Part shown: positions 32,868 to 45,130 of the stretch, one piece after another
Layout: each line of letters starts with the position of its first letter
How positions within the stretch are numbered: the first letter of the stretch is position 1
Program-made: the position numbers and the translations under genes
The notes under the pieces: generated by a model
Seen by the model: only the letters and a program-made list of their open reading frames with translations
Databases searched by the model: none
What the model was told of the DNA's origin: nothing
DNA from: Hymenopus coronatus
Lineage: Eukaryota; Arthropoda; Insecta; Mantodea; Hymenopodidae
Reading direction: 5' to 3'
NCBI GenBank assembly: GCA_030762935.1
Contig: CM060895.1
Span: forward strand, 41,282,001 to 41,346,000
DNA length: 64,000 nucleotides

Positions 32868-33315
32868 TTTTTGTTTGTTTTGAGATGACGTGTGGACGTC
32901 TTGATTAGGTAAGCAGGTCAACAATAACTGTTATTGTAGTAAGGAGAAGAATACACTTATAAATTCACCAGCATATGCTCCAGTCCCCTACTTAGAATTG
33001 GGCGCCATCATTATCCAAGATCATATCCAAGATCAGTAAACAACGTTCCGAAACGACTCAGGCAGAAATAATCCAAATATAATGAAAAATTGCGACACAA
33101 AACCACATTACCTCCAACTGAGGAAGCGTTACATAGGTATAACGGAGATAAAAAAGGCGCATATTGCCTCAGGTTATGGTTCTGAAGCACATCATATTCA
33201 TTACAGCAAGTCCGTTAGCTCTTGCGCTATTATTTCCAGAAAGGAATACATTTCACACCAGCTGTTGAATGCTCGCGTACAAATTGGTAAAAAGAAAAAA
33301 AAAACGTACAGTTAA

Positions 33316-33513
33316 CAACTCACGCAGTGCCTCAGGTGCAAGGGATGGGACATCAAAATGTGCATTATCTTTTTGTATACCGTTAGCAACAACAAGGACT
33401 TGACTATCCAAGCTCTGAGTACTGTGACTGCACGACCGCAACATTAAATATGATTGAATTGGAATTGATAACATGAATCTCTTGCTTGAAAAGAACCTAT
33501 TTGTTTTGAACAT
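33316..33513 (-). CDS. Possible exon of unknown gene
   Basis: A minus-strand frame opens at an ATG (33513) and reads protein-like sequence, ending ...VLVVANGIQKDNAHF then DVPSLAPEAL. A GTGAGT donor-like site follows directly. The N-terminal part, with Ser, Arg and Phe (FKTNRFFSSKRF...RSCSHSTQS), could be a mitochondrial presequence. No partner exon was identified and I do not recognise the family. A chance frame is a real alternative. Confidence 0.25.
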
Positions 33514-33589
33514 GAATACCACGTGCTGTACTGGTTCGTTGTGATTCTTTTCTGCTAGCCTCAGTTTATATTCAACCTACAAACATCGC

Positions 33590-33793
33590 CTGGGTAGTGT
33601 GGGGTTAGCGTATCTGCCTCACATTCAACAGGTTGCGAGTTCGAATCTCGCTTAGGGTGAGGACTTTTTCGAGAAGACTGACGTCTAGTATAATTTTAAG
33701 CTCCATGGACCCCGAGATCATTTGAACATCATTTCACCAATTTCATTCCTCTTCCGATATGACCAACCAGGTTAAAGGACGTTAAGCTACAAA
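33590..33793 (+). repeat. tRNA-derived SINE (family E) with target duplication
   Basis: The head GCCTGGGTAGTGTGGGG... has B-box GAGTTCGAATCTCG. The body shares CTCCATGGACCCCGAGATCA and GTTAAAGGACGTTAAG with copies at 49799-50034 and 57821-58055. Flanked by AAACATCGC (33581-33589; 33794-33802). Confidence 0.85.
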
Positions 33794-33857
33794 AAACATC
33801 GCTCACAATTTCCATCCCTGACTTTCATTCTTAAATATTACAATTTACACGTAACAA

Positions 33858-33985
33858 CGATGTGTTGACCGAGCGGAATTGATCAGGCGGAGGGATTCCG
33901 CATTCCAGAGGTCCGGGTTTGAATCCCTTGGTCTGACCTGAGGTTTTTTTCGTGGATGCTTTCATCGATATTTAATTATATATAT
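33858..33985 (+). repeat. tRNA-derived SINE (family F)
   Basis: TGTTGACCGAGCGG plus GGGTTTGAATCCCTTGG resemble a class II tRNA (Leu or Ser type). There is no matching acceptor stem, and a T-rich linker follows. A retroposed copy is more likely than a working tRNA. Confidence 0.5.
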
Positions 33986-34299
33986 GGTGTATGTATTTGC
34001 TTTACTTGAAGCATGATAAGTAAAAAAAAGATAGCAATATATTCCACATGGCAGTTGGCAATCCTTAACTGCCTAATTTCAATACCTGGGATAGATTAAA
34101 CATGAAATTAGAAAGAGAATATGTCTCACCATTCCGGTTTCCTCGTTTCCCAACATCCCAATATCTGCTTGGAACAATACGAAAGCCAGCCAAAGAAGAA
34201 CGGCGAAAGATATCGGCATATTTTCCAAATTTCACTGCGAGAAAACAAGTACAATTGATAACTGTATTTCAACACAATTACAACTTTTCCTGAGAGAGT

Positions 34300-34900
34300 A
34301 AAATCGTAGTAAAAGTGAGAGCTCCCTGATCATCATTATAGCACTCCACCTCTTAAGCCGGTCTGGTAGCAATGATCATGTTCCAACATAAAGCTCACGT
34401 ACCGCTATAGCCCTTATGAACCTGGGGCTACCAACTTAAGTGCCGGCCTCACGCCCACTTACGCACGACAGAGATGGGTGATCATCCAACCATTTCGGGA
34501 AGGTGATGTGGCCAACATCACATTCCCATTTGGAGTATTGGCTATCATGATCAGGATCGCTTCCTATCGCACGATTCAACACGATGCTGAGTGGAACCAT
34601 TCCTATATCCTGCACTTAAATTCCGCACCCTCATGGGTGGGATCAAACTAAAGCTGGGGAACCAGAGCTCCACGATCCAGCCCAGGGGGCCATGACGCAG
34701 GACTTGGATAATACCACGACCCAAAGATGCGTCTTCAGTCTAAAACAATATAAAACTGGTAATAGCGACTGCGCTGCCATATATCCACAAATAGTTAAAG
34801 CAGCTGGTCTGATCGGGATGGGGGATGTGGCGGCCGGGCGGTAGGCCGAGGTCCCTTATGGATTGTCGTGCCATGGAGTTGAAGTTCATATATAACTTCT
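34300..34900. other. GC-richer block of unknown nature
   Basis: About 600 bp with GC content well above its surroundings, including GGGATGTGGCGGCCGGGCGG. It looks like a decayed repeat or SINE body, but no B box or duplication was found. Confidence 0.3.
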
Positions 34901-34970
34901 CAAAATGAATTAGATCCTTATAATATTCGACCGTTAAGGACGTTATCCAGATCTGGGCGCCTTTCGGGTC

Positions 34971-35486
34971 TCATTCGTCATCCCTCCCTATATAGGGTCT
35001 CATACGATGCAAAGGTCCTACATGGCTTACGTGAGACGCTCTGTCCCACAACAAAAATGATTTGCGAGTTTCTCTCTTTATCGCCATAATATTGCCACGA
35101 TCTGCTGCACAGTTTACTTGTGAGTTGCTAAAATACGGATTGTGGATAATTCCTGTTGTCTGTTGTGTAGATGATTCAACGGAAACACTTCGCAAGTTGT
35201 TAAACTTGTCAGCAAATGTTGCGAACACTTTGCTGGAGCAAAGTAGCGGTAAAAAGGTCTGCAGGTCATCTAGCAGGAAAATATTCTAGATGGGAACTTG
35301 TTTCGCAGGTGAAGCAATATCCGTTGTTAATTTAGTGTCGGTCGTCGAGATTGCCTCTTTCAGTAAGCACATCAGCAATTGATGAAATGAAGCCACAAAT
35401 ACATTTTTTCCCTTGTATGGATGCTGAGGTAACTTCACAATTTCACTGATTATATATCTAGCGGAGAAAAAATTTAATTTATTCAC
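34971..35486 (-). pseudogene. Possible coding remnant, one in-frame stop
   Basis: On the minus strand, one frame reads 172 codons from 35486 to 34971 with a single TAG at 35286-35288. The sequence is protein-like: YIISEIVKLPQHPYKGKNVF and ASFHQLLMCLLKEAIS before the stop, then FATFADKFNNLRSVSVESS and NPYFSNSQVNCAADRGNIMA after it. I do not recognise the family. It could be a broken gene, a transposon ORF, an exon pair around a tiny intron, or chance. Confidence 0.3.
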
Positions 35487-35757
35487 CCAAAACTGATTGC
35501 TGCACTGACCTTTAAGGGGATCGACCTATGACTTTTCTAAAACACAGAATACTCCATTGTGTATTTTAAGGCACTTCGGAAGGCCCTATCCTAGTAATGT
35601 AAAATTAAACATATTCAACGCAGCTTTTCTTTAAATATATGTGAATAGACAACTGATTTTTTTTCAGCAATAAGATTGTGCTTTTGCCTAAACTTTGACA
35701 CAAGAATTTTGAAATATTTTGTTTTTCTACTTAAACATATTTTATTAAAATGAATTG

Positions 35758-35907
35758 TTACTTTCTCTAGCAGTATGAACAATATACACTTAGTGGATAG
35801 AGAAGGTATCTATTGTATTCCACCTAAAATTTGATACCGAGATATCCCCGTAAATACATGTTTTGAGACCTTCTGAATCCAAAAAAAGCATTTTAGAAAC
35901 ATGTCCG

Positions 35908-35946
<39 letters not shown>

Positions 35947-37397
35947 CAGCATAGGTCAAAAACGAACTTGGTTTTTATGTTCAGTATATTCCAAGGATGC
36001 GACACTTAAGATTTTCAAGAAAATTCCCCTACCAACAACCCTTTACATGGAACATTTTTCGAAAATTTTGATTTTCTCCAAAATGACTCTAACGATGTTG
36101 ATTAAATAGCATAATTTTTAGATATTTTCATAACGAAGTGTATATCTTGAATTTTCAGGGAATAGCCTATGAAAACCTCTTCATTCTGAATGACCTTAAG
36201 TGATAAACAAAACTTTACTACACAGTAAATTAAAATATTTACTGTGAAGTCATATACATTTTTTTGTAGAATTAATTGTTTTCGAGATATTTCGGCTTAT
36301 TGGTTTCGGTTTTAAGTTACTTAAATATCTCAAACAGCAAGATATTTTTGTCTGCCTTTTGTTTACTCCTAGCAAGTAAAGAGAACCGAATTTCCATTGT
36401 TTCACATAGCAATCGGCTTTTAAAAGATTTGGTCATTTCTTAATCTAGCTCATTCCCTCATTTCCTTTCAAATTAAAAAGAAGAAAAGAATAAAAACAAT
36501 TTTGGTAATGTGTAGCTCGATTAATATGTTGTAGATAAAAAGTCTGATGTGTTCCATTCACATGACTTTCTCTACATCTCTGCAACTTCTCTTTTTACTT
36601 CATGCTAATCAAGAAAAAATTAGTAGAAATAGTCTTCCATGCAACTAGAGGGGAAATAAGGGAGTAGCATAGGCTAAAGTATTAGTCAAAGTCTGATTGC
36701 TATGTGACTGAAGTTCCTTTGTATGGACAGTAGTTGACAAATTCCCGTATGAGAAAAGTAAAGCTGAAACCAATAACAATGAATATCTAAAAATGATCTA
36801 TTCCACGAAAAAATGTATTTAATATGAACTGTGTGTTTTAACGAGCTCTAAATTTTCTGTTAAGTAAGTTTTTTGTCTATCTTTTACGTTTGCCAGTTAT
36901 GCAAAATTCCGTGCAGTTATGCGGAATAAAGTAGTTATTCAGAGATCATTCCCATAAAATTCAAAATATAATTTTATTTTTCAGATAAAGAGCTTTATTA
37001 TATATTTTAATCAAAATAGTTAGAGCCATTTTTTATAAAATTAAAATATTCGAAAACTTTTCCATATAAACGGTAGTTGCGGGTGGGGGGATTTTCTTGA
37101 AAATCTTCATGTCGCATCCTTGGAAGATATTGAACTTATATATAAAGTTTGGTATTTAACGAATCTTTCGTTTTTGAGCTATGCTGTCCACAGACATACA
37201 CACCCACGGACCTTTTCCAAAGAAAAAAATATTATTCAGAGGGACCCAAAACATGTATTTCCGATGAAATCTCGGGATCGAACTTTTGGGTGCATTACAA
37301 TACCTTCTCTATACACTGTGTACATAGTACGTGGAGATAAAGTAAAAACGATTTGTGAGAACAGCTAGAGACAGTCATGTGAATGGAACGCATCAGC
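35758..37397 (-). repeat. Rep-B copy split by another Rep-B copy
   Basis: A minus-strand copy occupies 35758-36542 and 37349-37397 (start TCTGATGCGTTCC-like at 37396). A plus-strand copy is inserted near its 5' end. Its (GT)n tract at 35909-35943 is expanded. Confidence 0.87.
36543..37348 (+). repeat. Rep-B copy, complete, nested
   Basis: An 806-bp copy running from TCTGATGTGTTCC (36543) to GATAAAGTAAAAA (37348). Being nested in another copy, its outer limits are well defined. No obvious target duplication apart from A-runs on each side. Confidence 0.9.
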
Positions 37398-37540
37398 TCT
37401 TTTATTTAAATATTTCAATGCCTTTTTAGTGCAAATCTGGAACAGTGCAACCTGCCTAGTTTAAAGTATGTAAATAGGTAACAAACAGGTGCTGAAAATT
37501 CCAAAGAAATAGATATCTCCATTATAAGTTGAGAAAAATA

Positions 37541-38191
37541 TTTGCCAGTGTGTGTGTGTGTTTGTGGGCAGCATAGCCCAAAAATGAGAAGTCCGTTAAA
37601 TACCAAACTTAATATTTAAATTCCGCATCTTCCAAGAATGCGACACGAAGATTTTCAAGAAAATCTATCCTTTAAATAGAAAAATTTTCTAAAAATTTGG
37701 TTTTCTCAAAAAGGGTTCTAGCGATTTAAATTGAAATCTCTTATATTTAGGATATTTACATGACAAATAAAACATTATCTTCAATTTTTTTAGAATAGCC
37801 TCTAAAGACCTCTTTATTATGGACGAAATGTTCTGAATTTTTGCATAACTGGTAAACCGTAAGAGATAGATAAAAACTCCCTGTCCCAAAAAACTCATAA
37901 TCTATCTCATATACATTTTTTTTTTTGAGTTAGCCGTTTTCAAGATATTTTCTCATGCGGAAACTTGTCAACTCTTGCCAATACAAACAAAGGAACTTCA
38001 ATCCCATAGCAACCACATTGGTTTAACCTAGTGTATTTTCTTACTTCTGTTCTACTTATAAGAAACTAAGTAAAAAGACCGTTTCTGCTAATGTTTAACT
38101 CGATTAGCATGAAGTAGATAAAAGAATAGTCTTATTTACAATATTTTTCTGCAGAGATATAGAGAAAGTCATGTGAATGGAACACATCAGA
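37541..38191 (-). repeat. Rep-B copy, 3'-truncated at the GT tract
   Basis: Minus-strand copy starting TCTGATGTGTTCC at 38191 and ending in the short GTGTGT tract. Confidence 0.85.
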
Positions 38192-38204
38192 TTACTTTAA
38201 TATA

Positions 38205-38307
38205 AGGAAGTCAAAAAGATGCATTTCCAATGAAATCTCAATATCGAATTTTTGGGTAGAATACAATTATTTCTCTACCTATGTACTTCGTACGATGTAG
38301 AGAATGT
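38205..38307 (+). repeat. Rep-B 3'-end fragment
   Basis: GCATTTCCAATGAAATCTC through a modified hairpin and GATGTAGAGAATGT. Confidence 0.75.
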
Positions 38308-38450
38308 ATGTTTTTGTAGAAATAGTCTATAGAAGGCATATGGTAGTGGGAAGGAAAGTCATTGATTTATCACGTAACAAATGTTACTGTAAATATTGTT
38401 TTGTACTGAGAGAGTATACCAAATAAATGATAAACAGAATGAATAAATTA

Positions 38451-38454
<4 letters not shown>

Positions 38455-38483
<29 letters not shown>
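38455..38483. repeat. (TA)n microsatellite
   Basis: About 28 bp of TA dinucleotides. Confidence 0.95.
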
Positions 38484-38485
<2 letters not shown>

Positions 38486-39180
38486 CAACATAAAAATGAA
38501 GGAGCTTACACCTAAAACACTCATTCTACAAGGAAGACTTGTATTGTCTTTAATTTCAAACTTTAATAAAAGTGATTAAGTAAATTTCGAAGAAATATGC
38601 TAACAAATAGTGAATAACTTCAATATGTACCTTGTACCCAACGTAAGCAACTTACGCGGCTGGATGATGCAGTGAATCCCTGTTTAAAATGATTTCAAGT
38701 CCCCTGCACTTCCTGCGGAAACTTCTTAACTTCAGCGTAACACGCTACAGGAAGAATTCGAGGAAGTAGCCTAATTGATAAGGTCCCCACTACCTTAAAT
38801 GCTGATAACTTCATATCGATTATGACGGTCTTAACAGTCCGGTAAAGAACAAAGTAATTATATATGTATGAATTTCGGTACCGTAAATCCCAAGAAAACG
38901 TAATCAAAGGCTATTACTCAACGAATCAGAGCATAATTGATACTCTGTGAATGAAACGCAATGGGATGCCACATACAAACATCGTTGTACATATTTTCTT
39001 TTAATGGAACAGTTTAATGTAGAAACAACGGGTATTTCAAAAGAGTCTCCGCAGTACAGTCAGGACTTGTGGCTGTGGTTAAGTTGGAACGGAGCTATGG
39101 AGGAGGAGCATTATTTATTTTTGAATAATACTGTGAGAACCGTACTTCCAGTCAGTACTGTCTGGTTGTGCTTGTGAACT
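38484..39180. other. Unassigned sequence
   Basis: No recognised feature. A 76-codon plus frame (38947-39177) resembles nothing known. Confidence 0.4.
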
Positions 39181-39191
39181 GAAGTAAAAAA

Positions 39192-39910
39192 TCTTATGTG
39201 TACCATTCACATGACTTTCTCTATATTCCTGCAACAAATTATTTTTAAAAAGCTTATACTTCTATTTACTTTATGCTCATCAGAAAAAGTTAGCAGAAAC
39301 AGTCTTATTACTTGCTTCCTTGTAAGCAGAAGCGAAATAAGGGACTACTATAGGTTAAAGTGATAGCCAAAAGCTGGTTGCTATGTCAATGAAGTTGCTT
39401 TGTTTGTATGGATAGGAGTTGACAAGTTCCTGTATGAGAAAAGAATAAGTTTTTCATAGCAGAAACCAAAAATAAGGAATGTCTCAAAAACGATGAACTC
39501 TGCGAAAAAAATGCATATAACATATATTGTGTGCTTTAAGGTGCTCTACATTTTTTGTGTAGTAAGTTTTTGTCCAACTCTTACGGTTTAGCAGTTATTC
39601 AAAAATTCAGTAAAATTCATATAATTCTTCAGAGGCTATTCCCAGAAAATTCAAGATATACATTTTATTTTTCAGGTAAATATCTTAAATATACGAAATT
39701 TTAATCAAAATCGATAGAGCCATTTTTGAGAAAATCAAAATTTTCGAAAAAAGTTCCATATAAAGGCTAGTTGGGGTGGGGGGATTTTGCTCAAAATATT
39801 CGTGTCGCATCCCTGAAAGATACTAAACTTAAATACCAAGTTTGGTATTTTACCGACTTTTCCTTTTTGAATTATCGTCTTCACAGACACACGGACACAC
39901 TGACACACGG

Positions 39911-39941
<31 letters not shown>

Positions 39942-40066
39942 CCTTTTTGTGAAAATGTTTTTTTTTAATATTGGGGACCCTAAAACTTATATTTCCGGTG
40001 AAATCTCGGTATCGAGATTACCTTCTCTATACACTATGTACATAGTGCGGATAGATAAAGTAAAAA
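39192..40066 (+). repeat. Rep-B copy, complete
   Basis: TCTTATGTGTACC start, all blocks, (CA)n at 39911-39938, and a hairpin with core TATGTACATA at about 40035. AGTAAAAA lies both just before the start (39183-39190) and at the end (40059-40066). Confidence 0.9.
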
Positions 40067-40082
40067 GGGCCCTAATTTTTGT

Positions 40083-40270
40083 CTGATAGCGTTTAACGAC
40101 CGCTTTTACACATATGGAACACAGGCGATGACACTGGTGGAATGCGATGGCGGGGGAAACTAGAGAACCCGTAGAAAACCCGCCCATGTGCCGCTTTGTC
40201 CACTACAATTCCCACATGCGGTCGCTACCTTGGTGAGAGGCGAGTGGTCTAACCATTCGGCCACGGTACG
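40083..40270 (-). repeat. tRNA-derived SINE (family G)
   Basis: The minus-strand head CCGTGGCCGAATGGTTAGAC is class-II-tRNA-like. The body contains GCGACCGCATGTGGGAATTG and ends in a GCCATCGCATTCC stretch. Relatives lie at 50128-50445, 53432-53612, 57150-57382 and 61466-61684. Confidence 0.78.
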
Positions 40271-40880
40271 AGAGCAATTTAGTTAAGGATATAATACTTA
40301 ATAGTGATAAAATTTAAGAAAATGTAAAACATAAATTTCTTGAATGTTTTGCACACTCAGCCTGTCTTCTTCGTAATTCTGTGTGAGATTTAATTACTAA
40401 ATCCCAGATTCTTTGACACAGAATGATGCCCCAAAAAGCGGTAGGTCTAAACTTTTAGCAGGCTAAACTGGAAGGAATTTCGGATGTAATGTTAAGGAGC
40501 CCAACTAAATGAATGTAGAATTACCACAGGAAACAACTGTTTCTGTGCAGGTAGAAAGAGTAAAACTTCAGTTGTCCCGAAATAAAAAGGATGAACTAAA
40601 GGAAATCACAAATTTACGCGGGAAACCCTACCCAAAGTGTCCGGAATAGGACAAAACATTGGAACTCTGCTTGCAGGAATAAGGGCAGCATTTGCAACAT
40701 CCTCTGTAACAGTGGTAAGTTAGTAATCTTAGTTTCAGCTCACCTTTATTTCCAATAATAACCAGCGCGATACGTTACCAACCGATGCTAGCACATTCAC
40801 CTCACTGCGGAGACACGTTTGTTAGAATGATGTAAAGCCAGTGACGACTCCTGGCTTGTTGGTAAGGGATTGCAACTTAT
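40271..40880. other. Unassigned sequence
   Basis: Nothing recognised. Confidence 0.4.
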
Positions 40881-40888
40881 TAAAAAAA

Positions 40889-41243
40889 CTGATGTGTTCC
40901 ATTCACATGACTTTCTCTACCTGTTCTACAAAGAAACTATTCTTATAAAAGATTATTGTTTTACCGGCATAATGAAAACCGAGATAAACATAAGGCAGAA
41001 ATGGTCTTATTACTTAGTTTCTTGTAAGTAGAAGGGAAATAAGCGAATTCACCAGGGGGAAGCAATAGTCAAATATTTTAAAGATTGTCTCTATGAGATG
41101 GGCTTTGAAATTTGGTTTTCTTTGCATGTCCAGGAGTAAAACAAATGAAAAACAGGTGGCGACTTCCTGTTTGAGAAAAGCATTAGTATTTTAAATTTGA
41201 AAACAATAACATAGAAAGTTTCGGAAATCACTAACGCTATTAA
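40889..41243 (+). repeat. Rep-B copy, 3'-truncated
   Basis: Starts CTGATGTGTTCCATTCACA and breaks off after the TCGGAAAT block. A complete copy in the same orientation follows at once. Confidence 0.86.
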
Positions 41244-41246
41244 AAA

Positions 41247-42023
41247 TCTGATGTGTTCCATTCACATTGCTTTCTCTACTATCTACAGTTACAAAAGAAT
41301 ATTCCTTTATCTATATCATGGCAATCGAGATAAACATTAGCAAAAATGGTTGTACTAGTTCCTTACAAGTGCGAGGGAAATAATGTAACACATTGAGGCA
41401 AATGTTTTAGAAAGCCCATTGCTAAGTGAAAGAATTGAAACCCAATTCGCTCTGCAGGGACAAGAGTAGAACAAAGAAGAAAAGTTTGAGAAAAGCTTAA
41501 GTAGCTTTAAACTGAAACCAATAACAGGGAATATCTCGTTAGCTCTACAAAAAAAAGTATATAACATAAATTGTGTCTTTTAATGAAATCTACATTTTGT
41601 AGTAATTTTTTGTCAATCTCTTACTGTTCAGCAGTTATGCAAAGATCATTCAGAAAGAAAAGGGCCTCAGGGGCTATCCCCAGAAAATTGAAGATATACA
41701 TTTTATTTGTCATGTAGGTGTCTTTAATGTCTGATATTTCAATCAAAATCGTTAGAGCCATTTTTTAAAACATCAAACATTTCGAAAAATGTTCCATGTA
41801 ACGGATAGTTTGGGCTGGGGTTATTTCCCTGAAAACGTTCATGTCGCAGCTTTCTAAGATAACAAATTTAAATACCAAGCTTGGTATTCAGCCGACTTTT
41901 CATTCTATAATGCTTTTTTTTATTCACATGTCTTCAAAACAGTATTTCCAGTGAAATCTTGGCATCAAAAGCAATACTTTCTCTACCTACTAGGTACATC
42001 TTATATATGTGCGAGAGAAAGTA
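41247..42023 (+). repeat. Rep-B copy, complete
   Basis: From TCTGATGTGTTCCATTCACA to GCGAGAGAAAGT, about 777 bp. The (CA)n tract is deleted in this copy. Confidence 0.88.
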
Positions 42024-43175
42024 ATTAAAGAGAGTTAACTCACAAAAAAGTACAAACTGACATCGCAATTTGTTTTGTTGCCAACCCATACATCAATTTA
42101 ATAGGCATCACAGTGGTTCCAGGCCCTTGACCTGGTAGTTAGTGAGTAAACACCTGGCGACGGAAAATCTTATGTGAGATGGCAGAGTGATGAGGTGATT
42201 GGCGAGCTCCTATTTTGACGAGACATAAACATGAAAACTTGGAGCTTACAAACTTCTGTGTTGAGCTTTAAGTTTTACGATAACTTTATGTTAACGCGTG
42301 AATTTATATTACATGAAAGAAGCTTCTACGCTTATTTATGTTTATGTCGAATTTCCAGTGTGAATTACTCTTAACCCTGTAGAGTAGCTATCAACATTAC
42401 ATTTTAAAAAGAAAGCAATAAGCCGCTTACAATTTCAAGTCCAAGTTGCAAATGACTGCGCATGTTCAAATGTCGAGTGTCTCCCAAAGATGATACCGTT
42501 CACTTCTTTTTTGAGATCTTTCGTGTTACAAGTGTCATCGTAAAGTACTCTAAAGAAATTTACTCTCCTCGCTAGAAGATATTAAATACATTCATTTATT
42601 TTATTGTCATTAGAAGATATACAAGGCTAATTGTATGTACTCAGAATGTTCTCAAACATTTTTATTAATATTTGTTTGGGTTAGTTAATAACAACAATTT
42701 AAAATTACACTAAGTCATATGAAAGAAGATTTCTAATAGAAATATATTTTATTTAAACTAATTCGCTAGCAACATAGTCTTTTAATCAACTATTTACGTC
42801 CTTGAGTAAGCTATCTCTCAAGAAAAAATATTAATTTCTGACATCCATAAGTAAGTATTTAAATCTGTTTTGACTGTAAGGAGAGTAGAAATAAAACATT
42901 ACGAAAATAATTGTTATTATGTATACCGTAAATAGGGAAATCTACCAATAAATTTCTCATCCGTAAACTCCAGTAATAAAACTTCTACAGCCCAGAATAA
43001 GTATTAGTTCCGTGTCTTCTACTATCAACTAATGTTTACAACAAAATTATAATATACAATTGAGGGAATTTTATTTAATCAAGGTCATAGCTCAAGTGAA
43101 AGGATACAGATTGCATAGAAAATTAAGATAATATTTCAAATCTTAAATGAAGTTTATTGTTGCTGTTATCCCATC
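42024..43175. other. AT-rich unassigned sequence
   Basis: About 1.15 kb with no recognised gene, repeat or transposon. Confidence 0.5.
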
Positions 43176-44135
43176 TTTACTTTCTCTATACTATTTTGTA
43201 CATAGTGTACCGAGATTTCACTCGTAATACATGTTTTGAGACCCACTGAATCCAAAAACAGCATTTTTATAAAAATGTCCGTGTCTCTGGGCAGTATAGC
43301 TCAAAAACGAAAATTCGTTAAATACCAAACTTGATATTTAAGTTCAGTATCTCCCAAGGATGCGACACGAAGATTTTTAAGAAAATCCCCCAACCATTAA
43401 CTACCGTTTACATGAAACATTTTTCAAAAGTTTTGATTTTCTCAAAAATGGCTCTGGCGATTTTGATTAAAATACCTTATATTTAATATATTTTTATGAC
43501 AAACGAAATGTATCTCTTAAATTTTCTGGGAATAGCCATTCTAATGTAAATGTCGTGTTATTTATGAACGCTCTGTAACAACCGTGGATTTCAGCGTCCC
43601 ATTCTAAATTGAGCGGGAAAGACCGCTTAATTTTGCTCAAAGGCCTCTCTATCAGGCTTGAGGTTCTTTTACGTGTCGTAAATCTAACCATTACACCACG
43701 GAGGGCGACGAATAGCCATTGAAGATCTCATCATTCTGGATGACTTTATTTAACTGATAAACCGTAAGAGATACAAAAAAAAAATAGAGCTCATTAAAAC
43801 ACACAATGGTTAACCATTTGCGAGATATTCCGGAATATTGGTTTTCCACTTAAGTCACTTAAAGTTTTCTCACGTTTCTCTTTTGTTTACTCCTGGCAAG
43901 TAAAGAGATTGGAATTTCAATTGTTTCACATAGCGATCGGTTTTTAAAGGACGAGACTATCGCTTTAGTCTGTGCATTTTCTTGTTTCTCTTCTACTTAA
44001 AAGGAAGTTAGAAATAAGGCTAATTCTGCTTGTGATTATGTTGATTAGCCTGATGTAGATAACAGATTAATGTTTTGAATAGAAGGTTTGTTTACCGAAC
44101 ATCTAGAGGACATCACGTGAATGCAACACATTCGA
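43176..44135 (-). repeat. Rep-B copy, complete, split by SINE-A
   Basis: A minus-strand copy from 44135 back to TTTACTTTCTCTATA at 43176. It is interrupted by SINE-A at 43541-43709. About 790 bp without the SINE. Confidence 0.88.
43541..43709 (-). repeat. SINE-A insertion with 11-bp target duplication
   Basis: GAATAGCCATT is duplicated at 43530-43540 and 43710-43720, inside a Rep-B copy. The 169-bp SINE has an intact head start (GTCGCCCTCCGTGGTG) and tail. About 100 bp between the A-box side and the body is deleted. Confidence 0.93.
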
Positions 44136-44140
44136 TTTTT

Positions 44141-44280
44141 ACCCTTCTACTTATAAGGAACAAAATAATGACAATTTCTGCTAATGTTTATGTCGATTAT
44201 CATGTAGTAGAAGAACAGAGTTTTTAAGAATAATTTCTTAAAGAGCTGTAGAGAAAGTCATGTAAATGGAACACATAAGA
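44141..44280 (-). repeat. Rep-B 5'-end fragment
   Basis: The first ~140 bp of the family (start TCTTATGTGTTCCATTTACA at 44280), lying head-to-tail before the copy at 43176-44135. Confidence 0.8.
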
Positions 44281-44520
44281 TTTTAGAGTTATATATATAA
44301 ATGAATCGCCGAAATGTATGTACGTGAATCACCTCCGAACGACTGTATCAAATTGAACAATTTTTTTTTATGTGCTCTTTATTGTCACGATAAGGGTTGT
44401 GGAAAACAAAATGTTTAAAAATCGTATGGGAAAGTTTTTAAGGTCTCATGATATCAATCCGCATACACTTCCAAGTGAACGCAATCGGTTAATAGCCATC
44501 AGATGGCAGTGGTACCGCGG

Positions 44521-45130
44521 TTATTTGTTGCTAAATAGCAGTGGTAGTTGTCCATTTTTCCTACCCATTCAATGTTAAGGTAACGCACCAACGAAACAAT
44601 GACGCAACGCAGCAGTGAAATTCAAATACATTTTTATGTATTATCTATCCTTTCCTTACTCCTATCATTTAAAATAAAGAAGCAAATAAGCTTTTATGGC
44701 AACGAACACCTAGAGGAAGTTCTTATTTATTTGCCGCTAGATGGCCGTAATACTACTCTATATTTCCTTCCCACTCGATGTTAAGGTAACACACCAGTTT
44801 ATGGAGACAATGACGCAACGCAGCTGTGAAATTCAAATACATTTTTATGTATTAACTGTCATTTCCTTACTACTGTCGTTTAAAATAAAGGAGCAAAGAA
44901 ATTTTCCTGGCAACGAATACTTAAGGTACGTATTTATTTATTTGCCGCTAGATTGGCCGTAGTACTGCTCAATTTTTTTTTTTTTTTTTTTTTTTTTCTA
45001 TTCAATGCTAAGGGAATGCACCCGGTTATGAAGTCAATGACACAAGATAACAGTGAAAATCAAATATATTTCTTATGTATTAACTAGTGTTCCCTTGGTC
45101 ACATCGTTTAAATAAAGAAATAAGTATATT
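44521..45130. repeat. ~206-bp tandem repeat, three units
   Basis: The anchor TTTGYYGCTA recurs at 44524, 44730 and 44941 (spacing 206 and 211). Units share AATGTTAAGGTAACRCACC, AATGACGCAACGCAGC and AAATTCAAATACATTTTTATG. The third unit has a poly-T run at about 44970-44998. Confidence 0.88.

Noticed and set aside
33860..33935. Possible class II tRNA gene
   Set aside because: The acceptor arms do not pair and a SINE-like T-rich linker follows. Treated as a SINE head.
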